DNA from: Evernia prunastri
Taxonomy: Eukaryota > Ascomycota > Lecanoromycetes > Lecanorales > Parmeliaceae
Length of the DNA: 40,686 bases
Assembly (NCBI GenBank): GCA_003184365.1
Contig: NKYR01000209.1
Span: forward strand, 1 to 40,686
Direction: 5' to 3'
How positions within the stretch are numbered: position 1 is the first letter of the stretch; each line of letters begins with the position of its first letter. Positions 1-11,252 of the stretch are shown here, in pieces. Below the pieces are notes generated by a model that was not told the origin of the DNA, made no database searches, and saw nothing but the letters and a program-made list of their open reading frames with translations. The translations under genes were made by a program, and so were the position numbers.

Positions 1-97
1 AACCCTAACCCTAACCCTAACCCTAACCCTAACCCTAACCCTAACCCTAACCCTAACCCTAACCCTAACCCTAACCCTAACCCTAACCCTAACCCTA
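1..97. repeat. Telomere repeat array
   Basis: Sixteen perfect copies of AACCCT run from the first base to 96, followed by unique sequence beginning AGGCTGACTGGG. This is the C-rich strand of the TTAGGG telomere used by most filamentous fungi. It reads 5' to 3' into the chromosome, so the window begins at a true left end. There is no interspersed degenerate repeat and no telomere-linked helicase next to it. Confidence 0.98.
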
Positions 98-321
98 GGC
101 TGACTGGGCTAGATCGGGGCTAGGGTAGAGCTGACTTCACACCGTGACACCACCTATTTTGAATTTATTTCAATAATTTATTTATTGTTTGTTTGTTTTC
201 TATCAGATTTTGTAGATAAATAGTGCATTTTGTAGGGCTTTTCTTGCTTTTTAAGATGCATTATTTGAATTTTTCTAGTTTTTTAAATCTTAGGCAGATT
301 TCATTTGCCGAAGAAATTGTA
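98..321. other. Telomere-adjacent AT-rich unique sequence
   Basis: This is AT-rich sequence with T-runs between the telomere repeats and the first gene. I see no open frame of note and no satellite repeat. It may contain the promoter of the RING-like gene. Confidence 0.5.
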
Positions 322-1230
322 ATGAAATCTGCCTCAGCGCTAGTGAGGATTCTCATGTAATGTGCCCACATTACATTACTCTCTATTAGATAGTTACAAG
401 CCCAGATACAGCCACTTGAACAAAGAACACTACTGGAAGGACTTCTTTCTCACTTCACCATTCCGGACGCTGAATACCTTGAAGACGACATTAAGTGTCA
501 TGTATGGCTCGAACCGTTTTTGACCGGTGACTCTCCGGAACTGCCAAAAAGGTTGCCTTGCAAACACGTGGTTGGATCTGTATGTATTCTCAGATGGCTA
601 GGTCCACAAAAAGCTCAGCTGCGCGAAAAGAATTGTCCGATCTGTCGCAAAGCGATCTACGGTGTTGCGTGCGCTTCGGAGTGGAATGCGTTGACATCCT
701 TAGAAATAAGCATGCTAGGGATGACAGGGAAACTGCAAACAATAGCGACAGCTTCAGGCAGTTCCTCGAATCAGATCCCAAGTCTCCATTCAAATGGCAC
801 ACGTCCCGTCGAGGCTGAAATACCTGTGGCCTGGGGACAAGGAATTTTTTTGCAAGCCGGTTTGGGCCGTGACGAGATGCAATGGAGAGCGTGGACACAT
901 TTCCTCGAGGGGCTCGTCGAATACGTCGAATCAGCTCAGGACTGGACTCTTTGGTATTTTCGACGACGACTGGTCATTCCCATTGTCAACATGATAACGG
1001 TTCATGATTTCATTAACATGAAGAAGAGAGGGTGCGTGTGGGTATCTCGAGTGGTCGAAGAAGTGCCGGAACTGTATCTGCCTTTACACTCATTGTTGGA
1101 TCGAGCCTATCCGAACTATTACTTGGCAACTCCCGGGGAGGCGCACTTCCAAAAGGCCGCCGATTACCATTCAAGGATCGAGGTGAGGGGGCGTTATTTG
1201 TGGTCAAACACGACCGTATACGCTATTTAG
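322..1230 (+). CDS. RING-finger-like protein, degenerate zinc site
   Basis: The frame is open from 394 to the stop at 1230. No ATG lies in the uninterrupted part before the RING motif. A short first exon at 322-342, a 51-bp GTGAGG...TAG intron (343-393) and the main exon would give about 285 residues in phase 0; this start is a proposal. The visible motif is a C (in DIKCHVW), then LPCKHVVGSVC, a W-L pair, and CPIC. That resembles fungal RING proteins of the LPC-x-HVFG-x2-C...CPxC type that act as ubiquitin ligases. The second Cys of the first CxxC is Trp here, and the usual His/Cys after HVV is Gly, so two zinc ligands look absent. The C-terminal 180 residues match nothing I recognise. It is the gene nearest the telomere and could be a decaying copy. 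Confidence 0.55.
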
Positions 1231-2883
1231 ATAGACAGCAGAGACTGAACTAAGTGCACTTATTGGTCAACTTCGGACTAAATCTCTGACAGCGCTGCTT
1301 GCAGCCGCACGACGAACGCAGGTAGCGCTTGAAGGTCATTAGAGCGGAGGCGCAGTGTGGCCTAGAGTCCTGTTGAGCACAGCAATATTTGTAGTACTTG
1401 TAGTACTTTAGAGTACTCCTCTTTCATGTACTCGGGTAGAAAGAACTGATAGTTTTGACGCTGCATGGCAGAAATCGGGCGTCAAACCTGTAAAACTCCA
1501 CAGAGCTGTACGGGATGACTTAAACGAAACATGACATTGAATATTACAGATCGGAAGACCATCGGCAAAGGGTTTATGCCATAATACTGTGCGTACTTGT
1601 GCCATTCCAACCATCCTTCCTAGCATCTTAGATTATTTGTAACCCTCGTTGTTTCATTCACCTATGCGCATTTTATACCCCACAAAGGCTGTAGCATCGG
1701 TCTCCACACGTCCTATCTCAAAGCCGCCTATGCTAGGCGGGACACAGCAGGCTAAGTCAATGAGGACGGTCAGCTAGAGAACCCGTATCAGCTAATTCGC
1801 CAAGAGATCGGAAAAGGATTAGTGCCTTCGTGTCGCGTGAGGGCTGGCGTGCTTCGAATCGCAATATGCTATTCCCCTATCCGGGGCTTTCGGTGCGCGT
1901 CTCGATTGTGAGATGCCACTCGAGAGATTCTGGGTCTAGTTGCGAGCATGAGGAAATCATTTATACATGGGACGCTGGAGCCAATTGACCATATGTATGC
2001 CAAGACAAGATACCTACCCAGGCTTATTCACTTTACTCGTAACTTTATATGTGACATACTTTATCGTACCAAGACGCCTTCAGAGATAGCTGTCGATCAG
2101 CCGCTAGGGCCGTCCCTTTAATCTTCTGGGGCAGGGGAACACAGTGAGGCTCGAGAAATTGAGGTCATCCAACCAGACTACGAGGAACCGTCCGTGGGAG
2201 CTAGAAAGAAGTAAGCTTGGCTTGTAAGTACATTGGCTGGAAATTGTTGGGGCCAAGGGTTTAGCGTTGCTGTACCTTACGGCACGTACCAACATGGTCT
2301 CTACCACAGCAATCTGACACACTCTACCGTCTCATGAAATGCTTACTCCATCGTGGAATTTCATCCGAACGATGTGTGGTTTTTGGTTTCTTCTTGACAT
2401 CCCCTTACACAGCCAGTAGCAGCGGGTTCCTGCTCTAGGAGCTACTACAATGACCGGGCACGGACCACAGTGTAGAGATGGCAAACAAAGAAATTGGGGT
2501 ACTCAAAGCCTGAACAAAGGCTCCCCGGCACGACAAGGATGAAGGAATTGTTCGTACAAAAGAGATTTCTTTTGGTTGCCGTGGTGTGCAAGATGGGATG
2601 CGCCCCATGCCATTTCTGGCCTGAAACCTGACTTCTGTTGGTTCTACAACCCACAACTCCTTTCACCACCAACAAGGAATTTAGGGTGGCTCATTAGCCA
2701 AATTTGTTGGTGGTTTCTGCTGGGCTCTATTTTGTCTTGCCCCTTCCCAGTCGCTCATAAGTATCCCCCCTGTTCGCTCATTGTATCGCTCTTTTCCCAT
2801 CACTCTTTACAGGCACGTCCAGTCATTCTCTCTTGATATTCGCTCTTTTTTGGATCTTTGCTCCTCAAAACCTGTCGTTCATT
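1231..2883. other. Intergenic region and CT-rich promoter of the next gene
   Basis: There is no convincing gene here; the open frames are short and lack coding character. A small direct repeat of GTAGTACTT lies near 1391-1410. The last 130 bases (about 2750-2880) are strongly pyrimidine-rich, as is usual just upstream of highly expressed fungal genes. Confidence 0.5.
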
Positions 2884-3621
2884 ATGTCTTTCAAAGCGTC
2901 TGGCACGCTTCGATCGGTCCTCACTCTCTGCCTCGCACTCTCTGCCACCATCGTCCCAGTCCTCTCAGCTCCTGCCCCGACAGGAGATACCAGCCCTTGG
3001 ATTCCGCGCTCGCTCAAATCCCTCTTCGAACCACGCGCCGCAGGAAACAAGTGCGGCGGCACCGGCCTCTACATCACGAACAGTGGCGGCAGCTCTCAGA
3101 CATTCACTATCTTCGAAGGCCAATGGTCGATAGTCTCCAATCCCTATAAGAGCGTCACTCTCGGTGGCGGTAAATCTGCATCCGTCACACTACCCAGCGG
3201 CTTCATCGGCCATGTTCAGCGTGGGAACATTCTACCAGCCACATGGGTGGAGCTCTACATGACCCCCGGTGCAGCCGATGGAGACGTGAGTCTGGAGATC
3301 GGTTGTGACGGTGCCGTCCAAGTCCAAGCCAGTGCGTGGGGCGAGGCAGGAGCGCCGCCTGTCTTCGGATTCTCACAAGACATTGTCACAAACGCACCAG
3401 CAAACACTAAGTACCAAGGCGAAAACATTGGCAGCTCAGCGACGACAAGCAATTTTGAGGCCTTGGACGCTACGGGAACTGTCGCGACCGGTGTGAAAAA
3501 TCAGAACACCTTAACCTATGTCCAGAGCAAACTCTCACAGAACGACGCATATCTTTGGGGCGGCACCGGGACGGGTCAAGCGATAGCCACGGATAACTGT
3601 CTGCTCGTCACGTTCTACTGA
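2884..3621 (+). CDS. Secreted fungal protein, thaumatin-like style, unassigned family
   Basis: A single-exon gene of 245 residues. I start it at ATG 2884 because this gives a clean signal peptide (basic MSFKASGTLRS, hydrophobic core, cleavage near VLSAPAPT). The frame extends upstream without another ATG. A dibasic-poor propeptide ending near FEPRAAG precedes the mature domain. The mature part is rich in Gly, Ser, Thr and Val and has blocks VTLGGGKSASVTLPSGF, GHVQRG, PATWVE, GDVSLEIGCDGAV, GFSQDI and a terminal CLLVTFY. I recognise this as a widespread family of secreted ascomycete proteins with a beta-sandwich, thaumatin-like look. The two mature-domain Cys in GCDG and NCLL, plus KCGG near the start, may form disulfides. 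The biochemical role is unknown; a cell-wall or extracellular role is inference. The CT-rich stretch upstream fits a strong promoter. Confidence 0.85.
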   Translation: MSFKASGTLRSVLTLCLALSATIVPVLSAPAPTGDTSPWIPRSLKSLFEPRAAGNKCGGTGLYITNSGGSSQTFTIFEGQWSIVSNPYKSVTLGGGKSASVTLPSGFIGHVQRGNILPATWVELYMTPGAADGDVSLEIGCDGAVQVQASAWGEAGAPPVFGFSQDIVTNAPANTKYQGENIGSSATTSNFEALDATGTVATGVKNQNTLTYVQSKLSQNDAYLWGGTGTGQAIATDNCLLVTFY

Positions 3622-5187
3622 TTACGAATGAGGTCTGCTTGAAAGGAGACATTGCTGTCCATTTTTTGGGTTGGCCATGCAGGTGGTGAAAGACGGGGAG
3701 GATTTGGGTTTTGGGGCAGAGGGCTAATTTTCCGTGCTGGTCGGGGGGACTAACGTTCATTACCTAGTACAGTTCGAGTTCGAATCTAGTTGTCTCATAT
3801 ATATATATTGCGGTGGAAAAGGAAAGAACCATGTTTCGGTATAAGATCCTTATGAAAAGTCTTTATTAGTAGCCTATAGAAACGAATCTATCATTCTGCT
3901 TTGGGAAATTGATTGCTAGGTGTATTTCCGGCCCATGTGGCAGCTCAGAGCGAGATTTAGTTTGCATTGAGAAAACAGCACCCTCTTGCGTCGCCCTTGT
4001 TTGAGCGTGTGGTCTGCAGAACCGACACGCTGGACTCATGGTCTTTATTAGTACATTCATAGATATAGCCTACAAGTATCAATTTAAAGCAACCAGTCAT
4101 CTAACCGGTAGACATCCTTCCTACACTTGCGTAGATGGTCAATAGTTTTTGCTTTAGTTGAATTTTATCAACGTTTCCAGATGCGAACATATCATTATTC
4201 TAGGGAAGGTTTAGAATAAAAAGACGACGAGATAAACAAAAAAAGCCACTCATACCCTGGTTTTCAATTTGCCAGGTCTTCAATTCCCTTAGTCCTTGCT
4301 TCTATTCGACATACCCGACAACCCAGCAGGAATCTCCTTGAAAGTAACTGTCGTTTACAACTTCCCAATTCACTGAATCGGGTTTGACAAAACCTTGTGC
4401 CAGGCCCTTGCATGCTAATTCACGGTGGCTGGCCCTGCGATGGGCGTATACACTTCAAATGTAGGTGCTAACAGATTTCAGGGATCAGGGTAATCGGCGA
4501 AGTAAAGAAGTCTGCTCGTGATTGATTAATTCGTTTCCTCTCAGGTACATCCCAAGGTCGGTCCTGGATCCTGCTCTCAGCCCCAGTTCTTTCAGCTCAC
4601 GAACCGCATCTGTCTTCGATACGAACTTCATTGGTGCGCACACGAGCCGAAAAACATCGGTCTTACTAAAGTGTGGCCAGCCAAAGTCGCCTTCCTCTCT
4701 CCGCCGGTCTCTCCTGTGTCGCCCTTGCTACCGTCGCGTCGGACGCTGAAGGCGTCGCGGCATTATTCTCTCAGTGCACATCAGGAAAGCGGCACTGCGA
4801 AGAGGACGACCATAGTAATTGAAACTATTGCTATGCTGCTTGAGGCGTGTCTATCTTGTGATTTGGAATTCTCTGTGAGTCGAGCTCCGAGAACTGGTAT
4901 TATCCTATAGGATCCTCTGAGGCGGAATACAGAGGAATACAGAGAGAGACAGGATTATTTTGCTGTTGGCGAGTGTTACAGGAGGATCAAGCGACTTTCC
5001 TTATTTGTGGTGAGATTTCGTAGGACTGTAATCGTGGGGACAGGGGAGGCCAATGTAGGTTGAAGAAGGTCATCTGGATGAGTACTGATTTGATGGAAAG
5101 GACCCGCTATATTCCCTGTCCGTTCAAGGCTTCGCTATCCACGACTTGTGACTTATCTGTCGAAGAGCCATCTCAAGGTGGAGACAA
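3622..5187. other. Intergenic, nothing recognised
   Basis: I see no supported gene. A short (TA)n run sits near 3798-3810, shortly after the preceding gene. The open frames at 4522-4910 are Ser/Arg-rich, lack coding signals, and were not accepted. Confidence 0.5.
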
Positions 5188-7197
5188 TCATTGGTTGCCA
5201 CTATCTTGGTACGGCCAAAGCTTTGAGTACATTTCTTTCTCAGATTCATCCTCGGCACTGTCAAGAAAGACATTGCGATACTCCTCGATGGCAGCCTTGG
5301 TCTGGGCAAATTCTGCGGGATCTACCATCCCATCGGTTGACAATGACCACCTATCTTTGAAAAGTTCAAGCACACCACCAATGCCTTGTTGGTTCTCTTC
5401 CTCGTATGCATGCGAGGCGATCTCCTCCTCGGTGAAACTGATAGGGCATTGGCCGTTGTCTGGACACAGCTCTGTCCAATTTTCCTTGATTTCCATTAGA
5501 GATTTCCTGAAAAAGAACAGGTTTTGACTATCCCAAAGAGCCAGAGCAAGACGGGTCGGCGTTCGACACAGTTCCAAATTAAGAGACCGAAGAGCAGCCC
5601 AATGCCGCGGGTTCTTGAGAGATGTTTCTAATTCATAGAACTTCTGACATCCCTCGCTCTGTCTCATGATACTAATTTGCGTTTGCTCATCTAGAGGAAG
5701 GGTGGCATAATTTGAAGGTAAATCGGAGAGTCTATCGCCATCTAGCATAGGTCTTGGATATTTAAATGCTCGGGGTATACCAGCATGATAGCAGAACGGT
5801 AGCACAGCAGACCACTGCCAATCTATTAAGCTGCTGATTTTTCCTGATTTGGGATTGACGAAGATATTATCCAAATGCATATCTGGATGCCAAAGCGTTG
5901 ACGAGTTGAGCTCCTCCGAGGTCCCGGTTTGATGCAGAGGTATCAAGGCATTCGCAATCTTGAGATAGCGCTTTAATAGTGAAACTGCTTCGCTGGGCAA
6001 TTCTGGATGCTTAGAGAACTTGTAGAAATTCATTCGAGGATATGCATATTGCTCGACGTACGAGATTTCATTCTTTGCCATGGCTTCAACGAAAGCAAGT
6101 GAAGTCATGTCTGCGGATTTGAGGCATTAGTATATGAGCATCAAAGACACGGTATCTACTCACAAGGCCCTCGGTCTGAGTTCGTGTTCACGTTTTTATC
6201 GCGCCAAAGCTTGTCCATGACAAGCGGACCCATTCTATATTTCTCCGTCTTGGGACCGGGCAATGCTGGCGTCGTTGAAAGTTTCTCTCCGGACGGCATA
6301 TCTGCTTCGAAATAAATGCAACCTGAAATTTTGAATGCGAAAGATGCAAGTCGCTGTTCAATCAGTACGATTTCGGAGATGATGCCAAGCTTGCTGTCCA
6401 TAGGCCACTGATACCACAATCCACCCAAGCGCTCTCCCATTGCCTTTTCCTCTATGATATACTCGGCGCCAACTGAATTATTTGAATCGGCAGACCATGC
6501 CAAGATGCGAGGTATGGGAATCTCTAAGACATCCAAAAGCTGTCCAATAGATGTCAGACGTGTAGATCCCGAATCTCAGCGAAGATTACACCTTACAAAG
6601 TCTCGGGTAGCTACTTCAGAAGCAGTTGTGTAGTACTTTGGCCCTGCTGCAGGACAAGGAAGCTTAGCAAGGATCTCCGACCCATCGTCCATCGCTAGGA
6701 TGAATGCTTTGTTGTATACTCCTTCTTGACATTTCAGAACCTGGGTACCTAACAACCAGTCAATGAGAACGTCGGCAAGTAATGATGTTGGATGAGACAT
6801 TACAATGACGTGAGCCTTTAGCATGCATTGTCTTAACAGCTACCTGGATGAGCTGCTCCAGGTCGAATTTGAGATATCTGCCCGAAAGCTGATTTGCTTC
6901 GTCAAAACTTAGATTCTGTGAGCATTGCGTCCAGGGAAATTTGTAGGTGCGGCTCACATCCATCGGTTCCTCGTGTAGCAATATAGCTGCTCCTCAGGTA
7001 TTTCCTCGACTGTCAGAAAGGTAAGTTCCCATCATGGCATTGCTGAAGGCTTTGATAGACTCACTAGAACCACCGCGACGCTCACTAGGCAGTCGGGGCA
7101 TACACATGTGATGTCTAGCAGATGCCATTCTCAAGGGACGAAAGATGTGGGTTGTATAGGGCATTCGAAATGAAGCGAGCCGCGAAGGACAAAGCAT
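5188..7197 (-). CDS. AIM9-like mitochondrial APH-family phosphotransferase
   Basis: Six exons: 7197-7065, 7009-6958, 6907-6804, 6748-6597, 6539-6164 and 6110-5188. They encode about 579 residues, a normal length for fungal AIM9-like proteins. All joins keep frame. Introns are 50-57 bp with donors GTGAGT, GTGAGC, GTAATG, GTAAGG and GTGAGT. The N-terminus (MLCPSRLASFR...) is basic and non-acidic, like a mitochondrial presequence; an ATG at 7281 would add 28 residues. Next come the family block YTRNRW / QLSGRYLKFD (about 50-75), the N-lobe with an EGVYNKAF loop and ILAKLP lysine (about 105-125), and IPIPRILAW. The catalytic loop is HPDMHLDNIF (H347, D349, N354), and the metal-binding IDW has D369. 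Such kinases are presumed to phosphorylate small molecules; the substrate is unknown. Intron 2 (6908-6957) needs an AAG acceptor, because the nearer CAG would give a stop. Confidence 0.88.
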
Positions 7198-7623
7198 ACT
7201 ATTATTGACGGATGATATAAAGCACTCCAGGACATGGTGCGCAACTTGGAATTTTTTTTTTGGAGTCTGATTCTTCAGCATTGACTTTAGCGCCGTACGC
7301 GGTCGATGCTAGTGTAACGTCTAAATGTTACCCCGCTTTTTGGTGCTTGCAGAGGGTTACCCATCTTTGCACACGTCTACTACTATCCACTGTCTGTCAA
7401 ATGCTTTGGAAGAGGTTCATATTTTGACCACTGTGGTTTCATCGTAGGAGAAGGCAGCTGATATGTTTACGTATTGGCATGCGGTCTCTGTCACTGCTCG
7501 ATGATCACACCCAAACCGCTGCTCAGCATCATTCCCCGACGTCGCAACTCATTTTATTGTCCTTTGTGCAAATTCCTCAGTCCAAGCTTCAAATCAACGC
7601 AGTCTATCCGTTCAAAGCGCTCA
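7198..7623. other. Upstream region of the AIM9-like gene
   Basis: This holds the 5' side of the AIM9-like gene and the 3' side of the small gene that follows. A homopolymer of T lies at about 7251-7260, in the possible leader. No separate gene is seen. Confidence 0.4.
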
Positions 7624-7967
7624 CTATGCGGCATCCCGGATCTTTTGCTCGAGATCTGCAGCGTTGAAGTTCGCTTGGTCGATGTTGATGGTCGTGATGA
7701 CTTTGTGTGTCCCACTGTGCGAGCCCGAACCCTTGTTCCTGAATTGATGTAATCTTTAACGCCCTGGTCCATGGCTTGTGTGTTGGCTTGGACTTTCGCA
7801 ATGACTTGATTCTCGTTCTTTGGATCTTTATGAAGGTCGATACGAAGGTCTTGAGTGCTAACAACGTTGTTCTTCGTGGTCACACTGTCCGAGAACCCAG
7901 AAGTCAAGGCCTTTGTTCTGTTTGGAACTTGCTTGGCCAGAGTTTCAAGAGCCTTTTTCATACCCAT
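7624..7967 (-). pseudogene. Small hypothetical gene with a frame break
   Basis: Starting at ATG 7967 (MGMKKALETLAKQV) the frame looks coding for about 75 residues, ending near QGVKDYINS. It then loses coding character and becomes Arg/Ser/Thr-rich to a stop at 7554. One base over, the sequence from about 7740 reads SGTHKVITTINIDQ...LEQKIRDAA and stops at TAG 7624-7626, which also looks coding. The second frame has a stop just upstream, so the switch must fall within about 20 bases near 7740-7760. No GT-AG intron fits there. The simplest reading is a one-base indel (mutation or assembly error) in a gene of about 115 residues. The sequence is hydrophilic with no signal peptide or recognised domain, and I cannot name a family. 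A real but spliced gene is the alternative. Confidence 0.4.
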
Positions 7968-10093
7968 AATGACCGTCAATCGCCGCGAAGCTCGCTCGAA
8001 ATGTATATGCAGGCAAAGCAGATGATCAAAAGGTGTGTATGTGGAGTTGCAGAAGTAAAAACTGGCAGTACATACGCTGAGCAAGTAAGAGACTTAGAAA
8101 AGAGGGGCAGGTAGACTCTATTTATTATAACACCTTTGGCCTAGATTTTTTCAGCCGGGGTGACAGCTTACTCTCACGGAGCGGTATAGCTGCAGCTAGT
8201 GGCTAGCACACGAGCTACAGAGACGAAGCCTGCATTTGTCGCGATGACCCGAGCTTGAGTTTATTGTCAGTCGCATGGACCCCAGGCTCCAGAACTTTCG
8301 CATCGGCGGTTACCACGGCTGGGGGTCATGAGTGAGAACACTTTTTGACAGCCGTTGTGACCTAGCTAAGATTGGTGAACCTATTAGACGGCGGACTAGC
8401 ATTGCGAGGTCAGGACAAAATATCATCATGCTGACATTGTATCTTTCTCGCTGCTTGAACTGAAGCAGATATTCAACGCCAAGCCCGTCATAAGAGAACT
8501 TGCTGTAGCAAGGGCTGATGCTAAAGACCATTTGGGCAAAGAAAGGTGACAAGAGGCTGAGTACAGATTTGGTATGAAAATGCAGAGCATGTGAGGGAAT
8601 AAGGGTGCTTGGCTGGCTTGAAATCCTACTCTCGTGAGCCTGCATTCTCGCGAATCTGAGAGCGGCGAAAGTGCCATCTGATTGAGTTGACAAGGCCGGG
8701 TGCACCGCTCTTCGGATCTTTTCGTCAGGTCGTTGCCAATACTACTTGCTCAACACGTTAGTAGGCAAATGCTGGGAAGGGTTTGAATAGCACAAGACCC
8801 CAGGAGTCATTCTATCCCGCTCGCACAAAAGCTTCTCAATGGTATCTGCGACGTCGTCTAGCCAAAAAGGCGAAAGAGGATGTTCAATCTCGATATTCTC
8901 TGACAGTACCGTTCTGCAGCAAAGTTTTCGTGGATATCAGATATCTCTCGCGCATTCGGTATTTGGCTGTTTTTCAATTAATTCTGTGGATGGTTTACTT
9001 GGCGCCTGGAACCTTTGCAAGTCTCTTAGCTGCTAGGCTTACCACTATTAAGAGAGAGAGCATGGTATCATCAGTGCGAAGGAGAATATGCTGTAGACTT
9101 CCTTTCTTCTTTGCCTTGTTGTGAAATTCCGCGTTGTTCTTCTTCGGAATGCTCCCTCTTTCGTTGTTGTCCATTCATGGCACCGAAAGGCAAAAAGCTG
9201 ATAATTTTGGCATGGAAGAGTATTCACTGAGAGCCATGACTCTACCATGGCCCTATCTAGGTAAAAAATCCGGGTCGAGATTAGGTAGACTTTCGCCACA
9301 TGGTCATATTTGAGAAGCTTGAGCAGAAGTCAAACCTTTCTTTGATGAAAGCTTTGAGATGACGGTGTTAAAATTGCCATTTTTCCGGAACTCTGAACGA
9401 ATCCGGAACAAGGCTGGGAAAGAAAGTGACCACAAAGGAAAAAGTAAAGAAAAGCCAGGCTACAACATATCTTGGGCAAATTGCAAACATCTATGTAGGT
9501 GCTGGCAATGGAGAGAATATGATAGGATAAAATAAAAAGCGCAATTCGCGGTGAGATCTCTTGGCGTGGTGGTGCGCTCCTTTTTCGGGTTCCAGCTCGC
9601 ACGCTTGTCCTTGTGGCACGCACTCGGCTCGCTCGGGAAACATGCTTATGTAATTTTCCTTCAAAAGTCAGCAACTGAGGGTTTACAGAAAAAAGACGCA
9701 TTGAAAATTCTGGGTCCGGAAAAGTTACTCTGCTCTCATGCCATGTGAGCGGTTACAACAGCGGAACGACTTTTCACTCCCCACTTGAGCTGGCTACATC
9801 ATTCCCCACAAGGATTCGAGACTCTCCAAGGCTGTGCCTCAAAGTTTGCTGATCGCAGCATGCTTACACCTCCCGTCGGCTGAGCTCACTTCTTCACTGC
9901 GAGCTGCTAACCCAAATTCGTAGTATTCACGAAAGCCGTGACTCGGGAATTGCTGTGGTAAAAGTCTGCCTGTTTCCTCATCGTCTATAAAGATGAAGGA
10001 AGGTCGTAAGTCGTTGCATTTCTCCATTATCACACCTCCATCCGCAAACCCTTCAATTCCTGAAAACGTAAACATAACGTGTGCTCTCTGATC
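7968..10093. other. Gene-poor 2.1-kb stretch
   Basis: The open frames on both strands are short and unconvincing, including 8310-8705 (-), 8783-9124 (+) and 9330-9701 (-). An antisense frame at 9839-10075 (-) sits in the promoter of the next gene and was not accepted. No repeats or RNA genes are recognised. Confidence 0.5.
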
Positions 10094-11252
10094 ATGCAGA
10101 CTTTCAACACTATCCTGGTCCTTCTCAATTTTGCGACTGCTCTGCGCGGAAGTCCAGTCCGTCGAAATGTATCAACAAGCTGTCTGAGTGACCCAAAGTG
10201 CGGTCCAGTTTCTGGAGAATCTTCACTGTACAGCGACTACACCCAAAAAATCTCACCGTTCCCCGGCAACATGACTGCTCCAATCCCTGCAACCACCACT
10301 GGGCCCGTGGGAGAAGATGACGTTCTTTTCCAAAATCTACTCAGCGCAGAATGGATTGTTTACAGCTTCTACGAACAAGGCGTGGAGGCGTTCAATCAAT
10401 CTGTTTTCACAGACCTCGGGCTCCCCAACACAACTTACCAGAGAATCACCGAGATCCGCGATAATGAAGCCGGGCACCTGCGCATCTTCCAAGACTCAAT
10501 TTCGTCCGCGTCCATTAAACCGGGATCCTGCAGGTATGAATATGGATTCAGCGATGCCATGGACTTTTTGGCCTTGCAGAATATCATCGAGGTCTCCAGT
10601 ATGGCGTTCCTGACGGGACTAGCCCAGCAAGCGAAGATGCCTTCTAACATAGGAGCCCTCGTGGCAGTTGGGGAGACCGAAACTCGGCACGAGGTGAATT
10701 TCTTCTTTTGTAGTTGATTCATTCCTCCTTGCGCTTACCTTGTCTTAGACTTGGGCTCTCATTGATGTCTGGGGTCTTGATCCTTTCGCGGGTCCAGCAG
10801 ACACCTCGTTCGCCTACGCAAACCAGATACTCTACATCACCCTAGCCGATTTTATCGTCGGCGGAAGCTGCCCCAGCCAAAACCCTCCTTATCCCTACCC
10901 ATCGCAAAAGCTTCCGCAGTTGGCTTACAACTCCTCCACTTCTACTGGCCACCCAGGATCGCCCATAACGTTCGTTTACAAGGAGAATCGATACAACAAC
11001 GAGACTCTGGTACCGAGCTACGAGGCTGGGAAATCCTACTATGCTGTCTTCTTCCACGGGTTGAACAACATTACCGTGCCCTTCGACACCCAGAAGAATT
11101 CCTCGGTCATCCCGGCGGCATTCGACGGCCAAGGCATAATTCTCGTCGTGATTGCCGATCAACCTGGAGCGCCTACCCTGGAGAGCGTTGTTGCTGGACC
11201 GCTGATCCTGCTCCAGCAACCTGCGAGCGCGACAAACATATCAGCTGCATAA
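10094..11252 (+). CDS. Secreted ferritin-like-domain protein (Rds1 type)
   Basis: Two exons (10094-10693 and 10749-11252) joined across a 55-bp intron (GTGAAT...TTAG, with a GCTTACC branch region) encode 367 residues in phase 0. The start at ATG 10094 gives a signal peptide (MQTFNTILVLLNFATALRG). The body matches the fungal ferritin-like family that includes fission-yeast stress protein Rds1. Blocks are DDVLFQNLLSAEWIVYSFYEQGV, an EIRDNEAGHLRIF helix, a FLALQNIIEVSS helix, and GETETRHE-TWALIDVW across the splice. Glu and His in EAGH and ETRHE are the candidate di-metal ligands. The second half, with YANQILYITLADFIV and GSCPSQNPPYPYP, is also typical of the family. Several N-glycosylation sequons (NMT, NQS, NTT, NNIT) fit a secreted protein. 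Role in stress or metal handling is by family analogy only. Confidence 0.9.

Noticed and set aside
3760..3800. TTCGAATC sequence resembling a tRNA T-loop
   Set aside because: The flanking bases do not form a T-stem and no D-arm or anticodon arm is found upstream.
4522..4910. Plus-strand frames of 75-79 codons
   Set aside because: Ser/Arg-rich with no motif and no neighbouring exon.
8310..8705. 131-codon minus-strand frame
   Set aside because: Composition and residue pattern are not coding-like, another frame overlaps it, and there are no splice or promoter signals.
9839..10075. 78-codon minus-strand frame just upstream of the ferritin-like gene
   Set aside because: It would leave under 20 bp between divergent starts, has no recognisable domain or exon partner, and occupies the promoter of a well-supported gene.
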